Shown: positions 7,507-16,186 of the stretch, piece by piece | How the letters are laid out: every line of letters starts with the position of its first letter | Position numbering within the stretch: position 1 is the first letter of the stretch | From: Ferruginibacter sp. | GTDB taxonomy: Bacteria; Bacteroidota; Bacteroidia; Chitinophagales; Chitinophagaceae | Reading direction: 5' to 3' | NCBI GenBank assembly: GCA_013141115.1 | Contig: JABFRP010000002.1 | Location: forward strand, 533,649 to 597,648 | Length of the DNA stretch: 64,000 bases | Position numbers and translations under genes: made by a program | Notes under the pieces: model-generated | The model's input: the letters and a program-made list of their open reading frames with translations, nothing else | The model's database searches: none | Told to the model about the DNA's origin: nothing

Positions 7507-10500
7507 ATGGCAGGCAAATACAAAGAATACAACCAGTTGAATTTACCCAGCATTGGGGAAGAAATTTTAGCCAAATGGAACCAGGCACATGCTTTTGAAA
7601 AAAGTGTGGAGCTGCGTGAAGGCGAAACGCCCTTTGTTTTTTACGAAGGCCCGCCAAGCGCCAACGGCATGCCTGGCATTCACCATGTTATCAGCCGTAC
7701 GCTGAAGGATCTGGTGTGCCGCTACAAAACCATGCAGGGTTTTCAGGTAAAACGCAAAGGCGGTTGGGATACCCATGGCCTTCCCATTGAACTGGGTGTT
7801 GAAAAAGAACTGGGTATAACCAAAGAAGATATCGGCAAAAAAATAAGTGTAGAAGATTATAATAAAAAGTGCCGTGAAGTAGTAATGCGCTTTAAAGATA
7901 AATGGGACGACATTACCCAAAAAATGGGTTATTGGGTAGATCTGAATAATCCTTACATCACTTTTGAAAATAATTATATTGAAACTTTGTGGTGGTGCTT
8001 AAGCGAATTGTACAAGAAAGGATATTTGTACGAGAGTGTAAGCATACAACCCTACTCCCCTGCTGCAGGTACTGGTTTATCAAGCCACGAATTAAACCAG
8101 CCGGGTACTTATAAAGATGTAAAGGATACGAGTGCGACGGTGATGTTTAAGGTAAGTCAAAAATCAAAATTAAAAATTAAAAATTTTGATGGCGATGCCT
8201 TTTTAATGGCATGGACTACTACACCATGGACATTACCATCAAATCTTGGGTTAACTGTTGGACTAAATATTGATTATGTGTTGGTAAGAACAATTAATCC
8301 CTACACATTGATTCCTGTTCAAATTATTTTAGCAAAAGCTCTTTTAGGAAAGTATTTCGACCTTCAAGTTAATATTGAAGGCGATGCCGGTAGCAACATT
8401 AATCAAGGATTAGATGCTTGGTTTTCGGCTGGGGATGCTTTTATCTTTAATGAAGCGACAAAAACTGCTGAAGAGAAAAAGAAATTTGAAGAAATCTACA
8501 TAAAAAGAAAAAACATTCCCTTTAAGATCATTGATGAATTTAAAGGCAAGGACTTAGAAGGAATAGAATACGAACAACTTCTTCCTTCAGAAGCTAACAC
8601 TTCAGAAAAAATACAAGAAATAACACCCGGTGCACAACCATTCCGTGTTATCCTTGGCGACTTTGTTACCACCGAAGATGGTACCGGCATTGTACACACG
8701 GCCCCGGCATTTGGTGCTGATGATTACCGTGTTGGTAAGAAAAATAACCTCGGCATTTTAACACTTGTTGATAAGCAAGGAAAATTTGTAGATGGCGTTG
8801 GTGAATTCAGTGGCCGCTATGTAAAAGATTACAAAGATGAGAAAGGTTATATAGATGTGAATGTGGACATTGCTGTAAAATTAAAATTAGAGAACCGGGC
8901 TTTTAAAGTAGAAAAATACGAGCACAATTATCCGCATTGCTGGCGTACCGATAAACCCATTATTTATTATCCGCTGGATGCATGGTTTATAAAAACTACT
9001 GCCGTAAAAGACAGGATGATTGAGTTAAATAAAACCATCAATTGGAAGCCTGCTACCACCGGCAGCGGCCGCTTTGGTAATTGGCTGGAAAATATGGTGG
9101 ATTGGAATTTAAGTCGCAGCCGTTTTTGGGGCACACCATTACCCATCTGGAAAACAGAAGATGGCGAACAACAAAAATGTATCGGCAGCATTGAAGAATT
9201 AAATAGCGAAATAAGAAAAGCGGCTGAAGTATTAGGTGGCGAAACCAACAAACATTATCTGCACGAAGGCATTTTAGATCTGCATAAACCTTACGTAGAT
9301 GATATTGTATTGGTTTCTGCCGATGGACAGCCTATGAAACGGGTGCCCGATCTTATTGATGTTTGGTTTGATAGTGGCGCTATGCCTTACGCACAACATC
9401 ATTTTCCTTTTGAAAATAAAGAAGCATTTAAGCAATCTTTCCCGGCAGATTTTATTGCCGAAGGTGTGGATCAGACAAGAGGTTGGTTTTATACTTTGCA
9501 TGCACTGGGTGTTTTGCTTTTCGATTCTGTGGCTTACAAAACTGTGGTGAGTAATGGTTTGGTGCTGGATAAAAGCGGCAACAAAATGAGCAAGCGTTTA
9601 GGTAATGTGGTTGACCCATTTGAAACCATTAATAAATATGGCGCCGATGCCACACGTTGGTATCTTATTACCAACGCAAGCCCCTGGGATAGCTTGAAAT
9701 TTGATATTGGCGGCATACAGGAAGTACAACGTAAATTCTTTGGTACGCTTTATAATACCTACCAGTTCTTTGCGCTATATGCCAACGTAGATGGCTTTGC
9801 CTTTAAAGAAAACTATGTACCACTTAAAGAAAGACCTGAAATTGACCAATGGATTCTTTCTTCTTTAAATACATTGATAAAAACGGTACAGCAAAGCATG
9901 GACGATTACGAGCCTACACAAGCTGGCCGTGCCATTGAAGAATTTGTTGACTCTCATTTAAGTAACTGGTATGTTCGTTTGTGCCGCCGCCGCTTTTGGA
10001 AAGGTGAATATGAACAAGATAAAATTTGTGCATATCAAACTTTGTATGAGTGTTTAGAAACTTTATCATTATTAATTGCCCCTATCGCTCCGTTCTTTGC
10101 CGATTGGTTATTTGTAAACTTAAATGATGTAAGTGCCCGTTTTAAAAACGAATCGGTGCATCATGTTCTTTTTCCAAAAGCGAAGAAAGAAGTTATTAAT
10201 GCAGATCTGGAAAAAAGAATGCAACTGGCACAGGATGCTTCTTCATTAATATTATCGCTGCGTAAAAAAGTGAATATTAAAGTACGGCAGCCGCTGCAAA
10301 AAGTTTCTATCCCTGTTATTGATAAAGAAATGGTGGAAAGAATAAAGCTGGTGGAAGATATTATTAAAGCCGAAACCAATATTAAAGAAATTGAAATATT
10401 GGCCGACGATAATAATTTCATCCGTAAAAAAGCCAAGGCCAATTTTAAAACCCTGGGCAAAAAGCTGGGGGCAAAAATGAAATGGGCTGCTGATGAAATT

Positions 10501-10956
10501 GTAAAATTTGATAATACTACTATTGATAAAATTTTGGAAGGTAATTACCTCCTTAACAGTGATTACGGGTTAAAGGGCGAAGAAGCTATATATATCAGTG
10601 CTGAAGACCTTGAAGTATCTACCGATGAGATACCTGGTTTTGAAGTAGCCAACAAAGGAGCTTTAACTGTTGCACTGGATATTGTTATTAGTGCCGAACT
10701 TAAAAAAGAAGGCGAGGCCCGAGAATTTGTAAACAGGATACAAAACATTCGTAAAGAAAGTGGCTTTAACCTTACCGACAGAATTATTGTGAAAGTATCT
10801 GCAAATGAAGGCTTGCAAGCATCTTTTAATGAATATAAAACTTATATTTGCGCCGAAATTTTGGCTGATTCTTTAGAATTTTTGCCAGAAATTAACGATG
10901 GTAACGCTATTGAAATTAACGAATCCATTGTAAATGTGAACGTTATAAAAAAATGA
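7507..10956 (+). CDS. ileS: Isoleucyl-tRNA synthetase
   Basis: Cytoplasmic class I synthetase of 1149 residues that charges tRNA-Ile with isoleucine. The HIGH signature appears as GIHH (57-60), followed by GGWDTHGLPIE. The editing domain and DVWFDSGAMPYA follow, then the KMSKR form of KMSKS near residue 692 and a long anticodon-binding C-terminus. Length and motifs fit the eukaryote-like IleRS type usual in Bacteroidota. A heptad DNA repeat at 8157-8187 encodes a Lys-rich patch (KSKLKIKNF) just before FLMAWTTTPWTLPSN, where relatives have a short turn. A DksA/TraR-like gene begins 7 bases after the stop. Confidence 0.97.
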   Translation: MAGKYKEYNQLNLPSIGEEILAKWNQAHAFEKSVELREGETPFVFYEGPPSANGMPGIHHVISRTLKDLVCRYKTMQGFQVKRKGGWDTHGLPIELGVEKELGITKEDIGKKISVEDYNKKCREVVMRFKDKWDDITQKMGYWVDLNNPYITFENNYIETLWWCLSELYKKGYLYESVSIQPYSPAAGTGLSSHELNQPGTYKDVKDTSATVMFKVSQKSKLKIKNFDGDAFLMAWTTTPWTLPSNLGLTVGLNIDYVLVRTINPYTLIPVQIILAKALLGKYFDLQVNIEGDAGSNINQGLDAWFSAGDAFIFNEATKTAEEKKKFEEIYIKRKNIPFKIIDEFKGKDLEGIEYEQLLPSEANTSEKIQEITPGAQPFRVILGDFVTTEDGTGIVHTAPAFGADDYRVGKKNNLGILTLVDKQGKFVDGVGEFSGRYVKDYKDEKGYIDVNVDIAVKLKLENRAFKVEKYEHNYPHCWRTDKPIIYYPLDAWFIKTTAVKDRMIELNKTINWKPATTGSGRFGNWLENMVDWNLSRSRFWGTPLPIWKTEDGEQQKCIGSIEELNSEIRKAAEVLGGETNKHYLHEGILDLHKPYVDDIVLVSADGQPMKRVPDLIDVWFDSGAMPYAQHHFPFENKEAFKQSFPADFIAEGVDQTRGWFYTLHALGVLLFDSVAYKTVVSNGLVLDKSGNKMSKRLGNVVDPFETINKYGADATRWYLITNASPWDSLKFDIGGIQEVQRKFFGTLYNTYQFFALYANVDGFAFKENYVPLKERPEIDQWILSSLNTLIKTVQQSMDDYEPTQAGRAIEEFVDSHLSNWYVRLCRRRFWKGEYEQDKICAYQTLYECLETLSLLIAPIAPFFADWLFVNLNDVSARFKNESVHHVLFPKAKKEVINADLEKRMQLAQDASSLILSLRKKVNIKVRQPLQKVSIPVIDKEMVERIKLVEDIIKAETNIKEIEILADDNNFIRKKAKANFKTLGKKLGAKMKWAADEIVKFDNTTIDKILEGNYLLNSDYGLKGEEAIYISAEDLEVSTDEIPGFEVANKGALTVALDIVISAELKKEGEAREFVNRIQNIRKESGFNLTDRIIVKVSANEGLQASFNEYKTYICAEILADSLEFLPEINDGNAIEINESIVNVNVIKK
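8157..8187. repeat. In-frame 7-base periodic repeat inside ileS
   Basis: The tract reads approximately TCAAAAA, TCAAAAT, TAAAAAT, TAAAAAT, a 7-base period continued in TTTGA. It looks like the arms of the intergenic periodic palindromes elsewhere in the window, but it is translated within ileS (about residues 217-228). Confidence 0.6.
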
Positions 10957-10963
10957 GTATAAC

Positions 10964-11842
10964 ATGGCAACTAAAAAGAAAGCTGCAAAGCCTGTAGCAA
11001 AAAAGCCTGCTAAACCTGTTAAACCAGCCGCTAAAAAGGCTGTGCCTGCTAAAAAGCCAGCAAAACCTGCCCCAAAAAAGGTAGTTAAGCCGGTGGCAAA
11101 AGCAAAACCTGTAGCTGCAAAAGCTAAAAAACCGGCTCCAAAACCAGTGGCTAAAAAAGTAGCCCCGGTAAAAAAAGCGGTTAAACCAATCGTAAAATCA
11201 GTACCCAAAAAACCGGTGTTAGTAAAAAAGCCGGTACAAAAACAACACATGGCAAAAAAAGTTGAAGAGAAAAAAACGGAAGTAAAACCGGCACCTGTTA
11301 AAGCTGCACCTCCTGTAAAATCTGTTGCCCCGGTAAAAGCAAAAGACATTAAAGTAGCGCCGCCTAAACCAGTAGTGTTACCAAAAATTAACACTAAAAC
11401 TTCACGTAAATACCAGCCTGATTTTACCAAATCTGTTCTGGATCAGCCTAAAAACGATCCCGGAGCTCCAATTGTAAGGTATAGTGATTCGGATTTAACA
11501 GAGTTCAGAGAGTTAATTCAGCGCAAACTGGAATCAGCTAAAAAAGAACTGGCTTACCTGCAGGGCTTAATTACCCGTAAAGATGAAATGGGTGGCGATA
11601 ATGATGATGCCCGTTACATGACCATGGAAGATGGCAGTATGAGCATGGAAAGAGAGCAACTGAGCCAGATGGCCAGCCGCCAGATCACTTTTATCGATCA
11701 TTTGGAAAAAGCGATCATGCGTATTGAAAATAAAACCTACGGTATTTGCCGTGTAACCGGTAAGCTGATAGATAAAGCCCGTTTACGTGCTGTGCCACAT
11801 GCTACACTAAGCATTGAAGCTAAGATGATTTCCAATAAATAA
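10964..11842 (+). CDS. DksA/TraR-like protein with long Lys/Ala/Pro-rich N-terminal tail
   Basis: A 292-residue protein. Residues 1 to about 125 are almost only Lys, Ala, Pro and Val in AKKPAKP-type repeats, resembling histone H1 or the tails of bacterial nucleoid proteins. The C-terminal part (about 160-292) is a DksA/TraR-type coiled coil plus zinc-finger region, ending in YGICRVTGKLIDKARLRAVP. The usual four-cysteine finger is reduced to one Cys, as in many Bacteroidota relatives, so zinc binding is doubtful. DksA-like proteins act on RNA polymerase; the basic tail suggests DNA or RNA contact (inference). It is 7 bases behind ileS and probably co-transcribed. A terminator follows. Confidence 0.8.
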   Translation: MATKKKAAKPVAKKPAKPVKPAAKKAVPAKKPAKPAPKKVVKPVAKAKPVAAKAKKPAPKPVAKKVAPVKKAVKPIVKSVPKKPVLVKKPVQKQHMAKKVEEKKTEVKPAPVKAAPPVKSVAPVKAKDIKVAPPKPVVLPKINTKTSRKYQPDFTKSVLDQPKNDPGAPIVRYSDSDLTEFRELIQRKLESAKKELAYLQGLITRKDEMGGDNDDARYMTMEDGSMSMEREQLSQMASRQITFIDHLEKAIMRIENKTYGICRVTGKLIDKARLRAVPHATLSIEAKMISNK

Positions 11843-11876
11843 TCAACAGCTCTTCCCAAAAGGAAGTATATAAATT

Positions 11877-11911
11877 AAAAAAAGAGAATGAGTAATTTCA
11901 TTCTCTTTTTA
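11877..11911 (+). terminator. Terminator after the ileS/DksA-like unit
   Basis: AAAGAGAATGA pairs with TCATTCTCTTT around a 5-base loop and is followed by a T-run at 11906-11910. It starts 35 bases after the stop at 11842. Confidence 0.85.
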
Positions 11912-11954
11912 TTTGTCAAAATAATCGTATTAACCTGTTAAATCTATTATAACA

Positions 11955-12302
11955 ATGTTTAAAAAATTAAGAACCGTAATTTATAATGTACCCGATCTGC
12001 AAAAAGCAAAGGAATGGTACATTGATCTTACAGGCAATCAACCTTATTTTGATGAAGTGTTTTACGTAGGGTTTGATTTTAATGGCTGCGAACTGGGTTT
12101 ACATCCAATAGATGAAACGGTTGCTCCCGGTAATCAAACCGTATCGCATTGGGCAGTAGATGATATTGATAATTGTGTTAAACAATTAGTTGAAAAAGGG
12201 GCAACGGTATTGTACCAGGTTTCTGATGTGGGTGGCGGTATAAAAGTAGCTACCGTAATTGATCCATGGGGTAATGCGGTGGGGTTGATTGAAGGGGCGT
12301 AA
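11955..12302 (+). CDS. VOC-family (glyoxalase/bleomycin-resistance-like) protein
   Basis: A 115-residue cytosolic protein with a single vicinal-oxygen-chelate unit. It opens with LRTVIYNVPDLQKAKEWYIDLTG-type strand-helix sequence, has GCELGLHPID and SHWAVDDIDNCVKQLVEKGA in the middle, and ends VIDPWGNAVGLIEGA. VOC enzymes bind a metal and act on diverse small molecules or bind drugs. Nothing here fixes a substrate. It stands alone between two terminators. Confidence 0.85.
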   Translation: MFKKLRTVIYNVPDLQKAKEWYIDLTGNQPYFDEVFYVGFDFNGCELGLHPIDETVAPGNQTVSHWAVDDIDNCVKQLVEKGATVLYQVSDVGGGIKVATVIDPWGNAVGLIEGA

Positions 12303-12311
12303 TATAAAAAG

Positions 12312-12333
12312 GGTTCGTGATTTTACACGAACC
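12312..12333. terminator. Convergent terminator hairpin
   Basis: GGTTCGTG pairs with CACGAACC across a 6-base loop between two convergent genes. On the minus strand it is followed by CTTTTTATATT, so it mainly terminates the gene ending at 12360. It may also stop transcription from the VOC gene. Confidence 0.75.
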
Positions 12334-12359
12334 TCCATTTCAACTTCAATATATTTTTC

Positions 12360-13493
12360 TTAAAAATTCCTTGAGTAACTTAGCAAAAGAGATTGATTGT
12401 AATACGGCTTAAATGGACTCATGGAAAAATCTCCTTTAAATGTTGCCCGATGAGTGAGGTACAAGTCTTTTACCAATTTAGCCCTGGTTATAAAGAGTCC
12501 GTCCACCAAACCATTCTTTGCAATTTTTTCAAAATAGTTAGATGATATACCAAAACGATACTGGACATCAAGCCATTTTCTAAACTGCCTGTCGTACCAA
12601 ATATTCACTTCGGCACCCAGGCGTTTAAACAGGTTCCTTTTATAATTACCGGATGCATCCATATCGGTAATAAAAATGCCTTTTGCAGAAATCTGCAGGT
12701 TTTTTACACCATACAAATTAAAAGAATAAGGCGAAATGGAAATCCGCAGGTATTTATTGGGTTGCCATTTTATACCAGGTGAAATGGTAACATCATAAGG
12801 ACTTAAAAATGCTTTGGCTTTACCCATACTTGTGTAATCTTTAAAATACTCGCCATCATAAATTGTAAAGAAAGAAGTGGCCGATTTTGCAATAACATTA
12901 AAATTCCATTTTTGGGTTTTTCCAATAGCCAGGCTCAGATCCTGCATAAAATTAATTTCGTCTGCCACTCTTTGCAGATGATTGGCACTAATGAAGCCGG
13001 ATTTTTGCAATCCGAAAATATAATGCACCTCATTGGTTATGGTAAAGCGGCTGCCTTCCTTACTGTAGTTGGCACCAGCATCAATGGCGCAGGTACCCGA
13101 CAGGCTTTTTTTATCGCTGCCAAAAGGATTATTAAGCTCAATAATGCTTTCCACATTCAAACCGACGCCCAATGTTAGTTTCCAGTTTTTTTGTAAGGGT
13201 ATTATTTCTTCAGTAACAGGTTTTGTCCTTTTAGTAAAGATTTTATTTTGCACCAAGTTGCTGTCGTAAAAATTGTAATTAACAGAATCAACCAGTGTTT
13301 TTAAAATCTTTGTTTTGAAAACCTTGTTAGCCAAATCTGCAAAAACATACTCGTATTTATCACCAGTTACCTTTAAAATTTTGCAGCGGATTTGTGTGCT
13401 GTCATTTTTGTAAATGATATCACGCTGAGCAAAACTATTTTGGTAAATAAAAAAAAGTGTTGCAATAAATGTTATTGTTTTTATTTTCTTCAT
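12360..13493 (-). CDS. Exported protein, probable outer-membrane beta-barrel, unknown function
   Basis: A 377-residue protein with signal peptide MKKIKTITFIATLFFIYQNSFAQ. An N-terminal domain (about 24-90) has IIYKNDSTQIRCKILKVTGD, a pattern seen at the start of several Bacteroidota exported proteins. From about 105 on, alternating polar/aromatic strands run to a C-terminal ...LLSYSRNF; the terminal Phe is typical of outer-membrane barrels. It resembles DUF3078-like barrels only in general character. It follows the exported protein at 13607-14050 on the same strand (113-base gap), and a terminator follows it. Confidence 0.6.
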   Translation of the reverse strand: MKKIKTITFIATLFFIYQNSFAQRDIIYKNDSTQIRCKILKVTGDKYEYVFADLANKVFKTKILKTLVDSVNYNFYDSNLVQNKIFTKRTKPVTEEIIPLQKNWKLTLGVGLNVESIIELNNPFGSDKKSLSGTCAIDAGANYSKEGSRFTITNEVHYIFGLQKSGFISANHLQRVADEINFMQDLSLAIGKTQKWNFNVIAKSATSFFTIYDGEYFKDYTSMGKAKAFLSPYDVTISPGIKWQPNKYLRISISPYSFNLYGVKNLQISAKGIFITDMDASGNYKRNLFKRLGAEVNIWYDRQFRKWLDVQYRFGISSNYFEKIAKNGLVDGLFITRAKLVKDLYLTHRATFKGDFSMSPFKPYYNQSLLLSYSRNF

Positions 13494-13606
13494 TACTATT
13501 TGTTTTTGTTATTAAGGGTTTACTGGTATTAAATGTGAATTGTTGTTATGCCTGGTTTTATTATGGTTGTGTTATGCCAACCAGGCTGGGATACAGTGCT
13601 AAAAAA

Positions 13607-14050
13607 TTAATTTGGTAATGCTATCGGCCCAGTACATTTTTTGTATGTAACCTTAATATCTATTCCTGCATACGTTATAGTACCAGATGAGGTAATAATA
13701 TCCGGAATATAATTTATAATTTCAATCGCATAGCCTGCAGGTTTATTTGCATTTGCCCAGTTTCTTGCCTGAGCAATAATTTTATTTTGGATAACAACAG
13801 ATATAGACTGAACGCTGCTGAAGGTATAGATTGAATTGTTGATATCCTGCAACAAGGAATTTGTAATAACTGTTGTATTAGATGCACCCTTACACATAAT
13901 CCTTGCACAATTAAAAGAACTCAATTCTGTACACAACTGAGGGTATCCTGTTACGCTTCGCCATGGAGAGCATTTCGGCATTCTTTGAATTTGCGCATGT
14001 AGCTGGCACGTAAATACAAATACTGTAATTAATAGTATAAATTTTTTCAT
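13607..14050 (-). CDS. Small exported protein, unknown function
   Basis: A 147-residue protein starting at the ATG at 14048-14050, where the signal peptide MKKFILLITVFVFTCQLHAQ begins; a frame 15 bases longer adds nothing. The mature part has four to five cysteines (CSPWR, QLCTEL, NCARIMCKG) and ends KKCTGPIALPN, so it is probably a disulfide-bonded periplasmic or surface protein. I do not recognise the family. It lies between the large Cys-containing exported protein at 14123 and the barrel gene at 12360, all on the same strand. Confidence 0.6.
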   Translation of the reverse strand: MKKFILLITVFVFTCQLHAQIQRMPKCSPWRSVTGYPQLCTELSSFNCARIMCKGASNTTVITNSLLQDINNSIYTFSSVQSISVVIQNKIIAQARNWANANKPAGYAIEIINYIPDIITSSGTITYAGIDIKVTYKKCTGPIALPN

Positions 14051-14080
14051 TTTGCTTATTTTCACTTTTGTATTTAAAGA

Positions 14081-14113
14081 AGGGTTAACAACTTTTGAAA
14101 AGCTGTTAACCCT
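14081..14113 (-). terminator. Strong hairpin after the 340-residue exported protein
   Basis: AGGGTTAACA (14081-14090) pairs perfectly with TGTTAACCCT (14104-14113). An inner CTTTT/AAAAG stem extends it to about 15 pairs with a tiny loop. On the minus strand it is followed by TCTTTAAAT, a weak U-tract, about 10 bases after the stop at 14123. It is a terminator or attenuator for that gene. Confidence 0.65.
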
Positions 14114-14122
14114 TTATTTAAT

Positions 14123-15145
14123 TTATCCTCTACCCCCTTTAGCATCGGATAATTGTTCAGCTTCTTTTAAAATTTCATCTTCCTCAGAGTTTGGCATTCT
14201 CTTTTGTAAACCCTGGGTATTGGGCTTGGTGTCTGGCGAAGTACTGATCGTATTATCGCAGATGCAAAAGCATATTGTTTTATAAACAACACAGGCTTTG
14301 GGATCCCATTTTGTTGAACATACATTTACATAATGAGTAAGTACATAACATTTACCCGGCAGTAAAACACCAGCAGGTATTATAATGCTTGCTCCTGTTG
14401 ACTGCCATTTAATTCCGCCCGGAACCCATTTGCATGGATTGCTGCTTCCGCCTGAAACTTCTTTTAATGTCCATCCGTTTCCAAGACCTGTGCTTGCACC
14501 CATTGCTGATGCTGTTGCAGTAGTACCTCCTCCTAAAGTTGTGGTTAAACTAAAGTTTACGTTGGTGTTGGTAGGTTTTTTGCAATCGCAACAATCGCCT
14601 TTTATTAAATCTGCATTTCCGCAAAGTATAAAACCACCCAGTACATCAATATATTGAACTTTAGCCCTGATCTTCCAGTTGCCGGTTCTGCCACATACAT
14701 CCTGGGTAGTAGTAATTTGGTTACTTAAATAATAAGGTTTAGGATTTACTGCAGTTAATGGAATTGCCGGGCCAGTTGGCGGTACAAGCTCTAATGATGT
14801 TAATACATCATCATAAGATACCTGAAAATTTAAAGTGAGGGCTTTAACACCCGATGCCGGTACATTTATTATCCTTTCGTAAACATAAAAACCTGGTGTT
14901 TGTGCACCAACAGAAACTGTTGGGTTAATCCACCGGGCTTTACAGCCCTGTATAGGTGTTGGCTGCCAGTAGCTGCCATATGATGCTACTGTAAAAGGCG
15001 TGGTAGTGCTGCTGCCGTTGGTAACTGTCCAGCCATTTGTTTCTGCTTGCCCGGCAGCACTATTATTTACACCGGTACTGATGTTTTGTGCAAAATTTGT
15101 AAGCGAAATAAAGCATATTGATAATGCTGCTAATAATCTTTTCAT
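14123..15145 (-). CDS. Cysteine-containing exported protein, unknown function
   Basis: A 340-residue protein with signal peptide MKRLLAALSICFISLTNFAQ. The mature chain is Gly/Thr/Ser-rich and holds over a dozen Cys, many clustered (GDCCDCKKP, CKWVPGG, VCSTKWDPKACVVYKTICFCICDN). Its centre (about 60-170) looks like a beta-sandwich of adhesin type. The C-terminus is charged (SEEDEILKEAEQLSDAKGGRG) with no type IX sorting signal that I can recognise. It is the first gene of a minus-strand run of three exported proteins. I do not recognise the family; surface display or secretion is inferred from composition only. Confidence 0.6.
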   Translation of the reverse strand: MKRLLAALSICFISLTNFAQNISTGVNNSAAGQAETNGWTVTNGSSTTTPFTVASYGSYWQPTPIQGCKARWINPTVSVGAQTPGFYVYERIINVPASGVKALTLNFQVSYDDVLTSLELVPPTGPAIPLTAVNPKPYYLSNQITTTQDVCGRTGNWKIRAKVQYIDVLGGFILCGNADLIKGDCCDCKKPTNTNVNFSLTTTLGGGTTATASAMGASTGLGNGWTLKEVSGGSSNPCKWVPGGIKWQSTGASIIIPAGVLLPGKCYVLTHYVNVCSTKWDPKACVVYKTICFCICDNTISTSPDTKPNTQGLQKRMPNSEEDEILKEAEQLSDAKGGRG

Positions 15146-15460
15146 AATTAAATAATTTAAATTTTAATGATAATTGTTGAAGGGTGTATTGCCAAAGTGC
15201 CTTGCAAGTTTCTCTTTCTCCCTTTCTTTTTATAAGGGTTGGGGTGAGGTAACCACACTTCGTCAACACAGGGCAAAAGTGCAAACAAGCTGGGAGGCAG
15301 GCAATGTGGGATGGACTAAAATGAAGAGCATAAAAGACGAATTTATTTATCCGTTGTTTAACGGTAATAGAAATAGTTGGCCAACGATAGTATTAGTTTA
15401 ATAAAGAAGCTTCCTTTGTATCATTAATAGTTTATATTTAAAAAGCAAAAACAACTAAAC
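15146..15460. other. Intergenic region with a pyrimidine/G-rich repeat remnant
   Basis: This is a 315-base divergent gap. At about 15211-15254 a tract reads TCTCTTTCTCCCTTTC, then ATAAGGGTTGGGGTGAGGT. It looks like half of a dispersed Bacteroidota intergenic element, and a related hairpin lies at 37868-37917. A TTCCTTTG box at 15411-15418 is one mismatch from the -7 consensus and may serve the gene at 15461. No small gene seen. Confidence 0.4.
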
Positions 15461-16183
15461 ATGAAAAAATTATTAACGATTGGAGCCACTTTTTTAATAA
15501 CATCGGCAGTTTTTTATTCCTGTAGTTTACTTAAATCCTTAGATGAAGTACAAAAAAGTGGATTTTTCTGTAGCAATTACTCCGATGATCCCGTTAATGA
15601 AATGAATAAACAAGATGTCATTTCTATGGTAAAAAACTACTACCAGAATCAGTATAAAGCAATCAATTCAACCTCTCCCATATCGGGTAAGCTGGTTTAT
15701 TTCCCAGCTTCCATGAACGTTGACAGTCGGGTTGTTTTTTTTAGCTTGGATACGCTAAAGCGACTAATTTATAATATAGAAAAGGCAACCAATCAGTTTT
15801 CAATTCAAGACAAACAAAACCTGGGTTTAAATGTATATTTTATTTCTTATCCCGATCAGATGAAAATGAATAATTGGGGATACGATTATACAAATCGTCA
15901 CAGCTTAGCGATAATTCCTTCTATTTTCGACAATGTTAATCATATAGGAAAGGACTTTGATCTTAACAACAGTCTTACCGGTGTTAATTTATTCAGCCCA
16001 CTTTACATTGATTCTGCATTCATAAATAATCCTTTGAAAACGATGATTCCAGGAATATATTTTAAAACGATGAGTACGCCAGGCGGTTCTGCCACAATGA
16101 ATTCACAAAACCATGGTACGGCAACACCGCCGCCACCAGCACCAACCGGCAATGCTTTATTAGACCTAACAGACCCCAACTAA
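15461..16183 (+). CDS. Lipoprotein of unknown function upstream of a two-component system
   Basis: A 240-residue predicted lipoprotein. The signal peptide ends at lipobox FYSC (Cys21). The mature part is soluble and ends in a Pro-rich tail (TPPPPAPTGNALLDLTDPN). No family recognised. It is the first gene of a tight unit: the membrane protein starts 4 bases after its stop, and the kinase and regulator follow with overlaps. A role in sensing or in signal delivery to the kinase is a reasonable guess from context only. Confidence 0.7.
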   Translation: MKKLLTIGATFLITSAVFYSCSLLKSLDEVQKSGFFCSNYSDDPVNEMNKQDVISMVKNYYQNQYKAINSTSPISGKLVYFPASMNVDSRVVFFSLDTLKRLIYNIEKATNQFSIQDKQNLGLNVYFISYPDQMKMNNWGYDYTNRHSLAIIPSIFDNVNHIGKDFDLNNSLTGVNLFSPLYIDSAFINNPLKTMIPGIYFKTMSTPGGSATMNSQNHGTATPPPPAPTGNALLDLTDPN

Positions 16184-16186
16184 TTT

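Noticed and set aside
7296-7598. 100-residue frame overlapping the ileS start
   Set aside because: Aromatic/Leu-rich composition with no family resemblance, and it overlaps ileS by about 90 bases in another phase. The ileS promoter box lies inside it.
10873-11430. 185-residue Gly/Phe/Thr-rich minus-strand frame
   Set aside because: It is the antisense shadow of the Lys/Ala/Pro repeats of the DksA-like gene; low-complexity coding always opens such frames.
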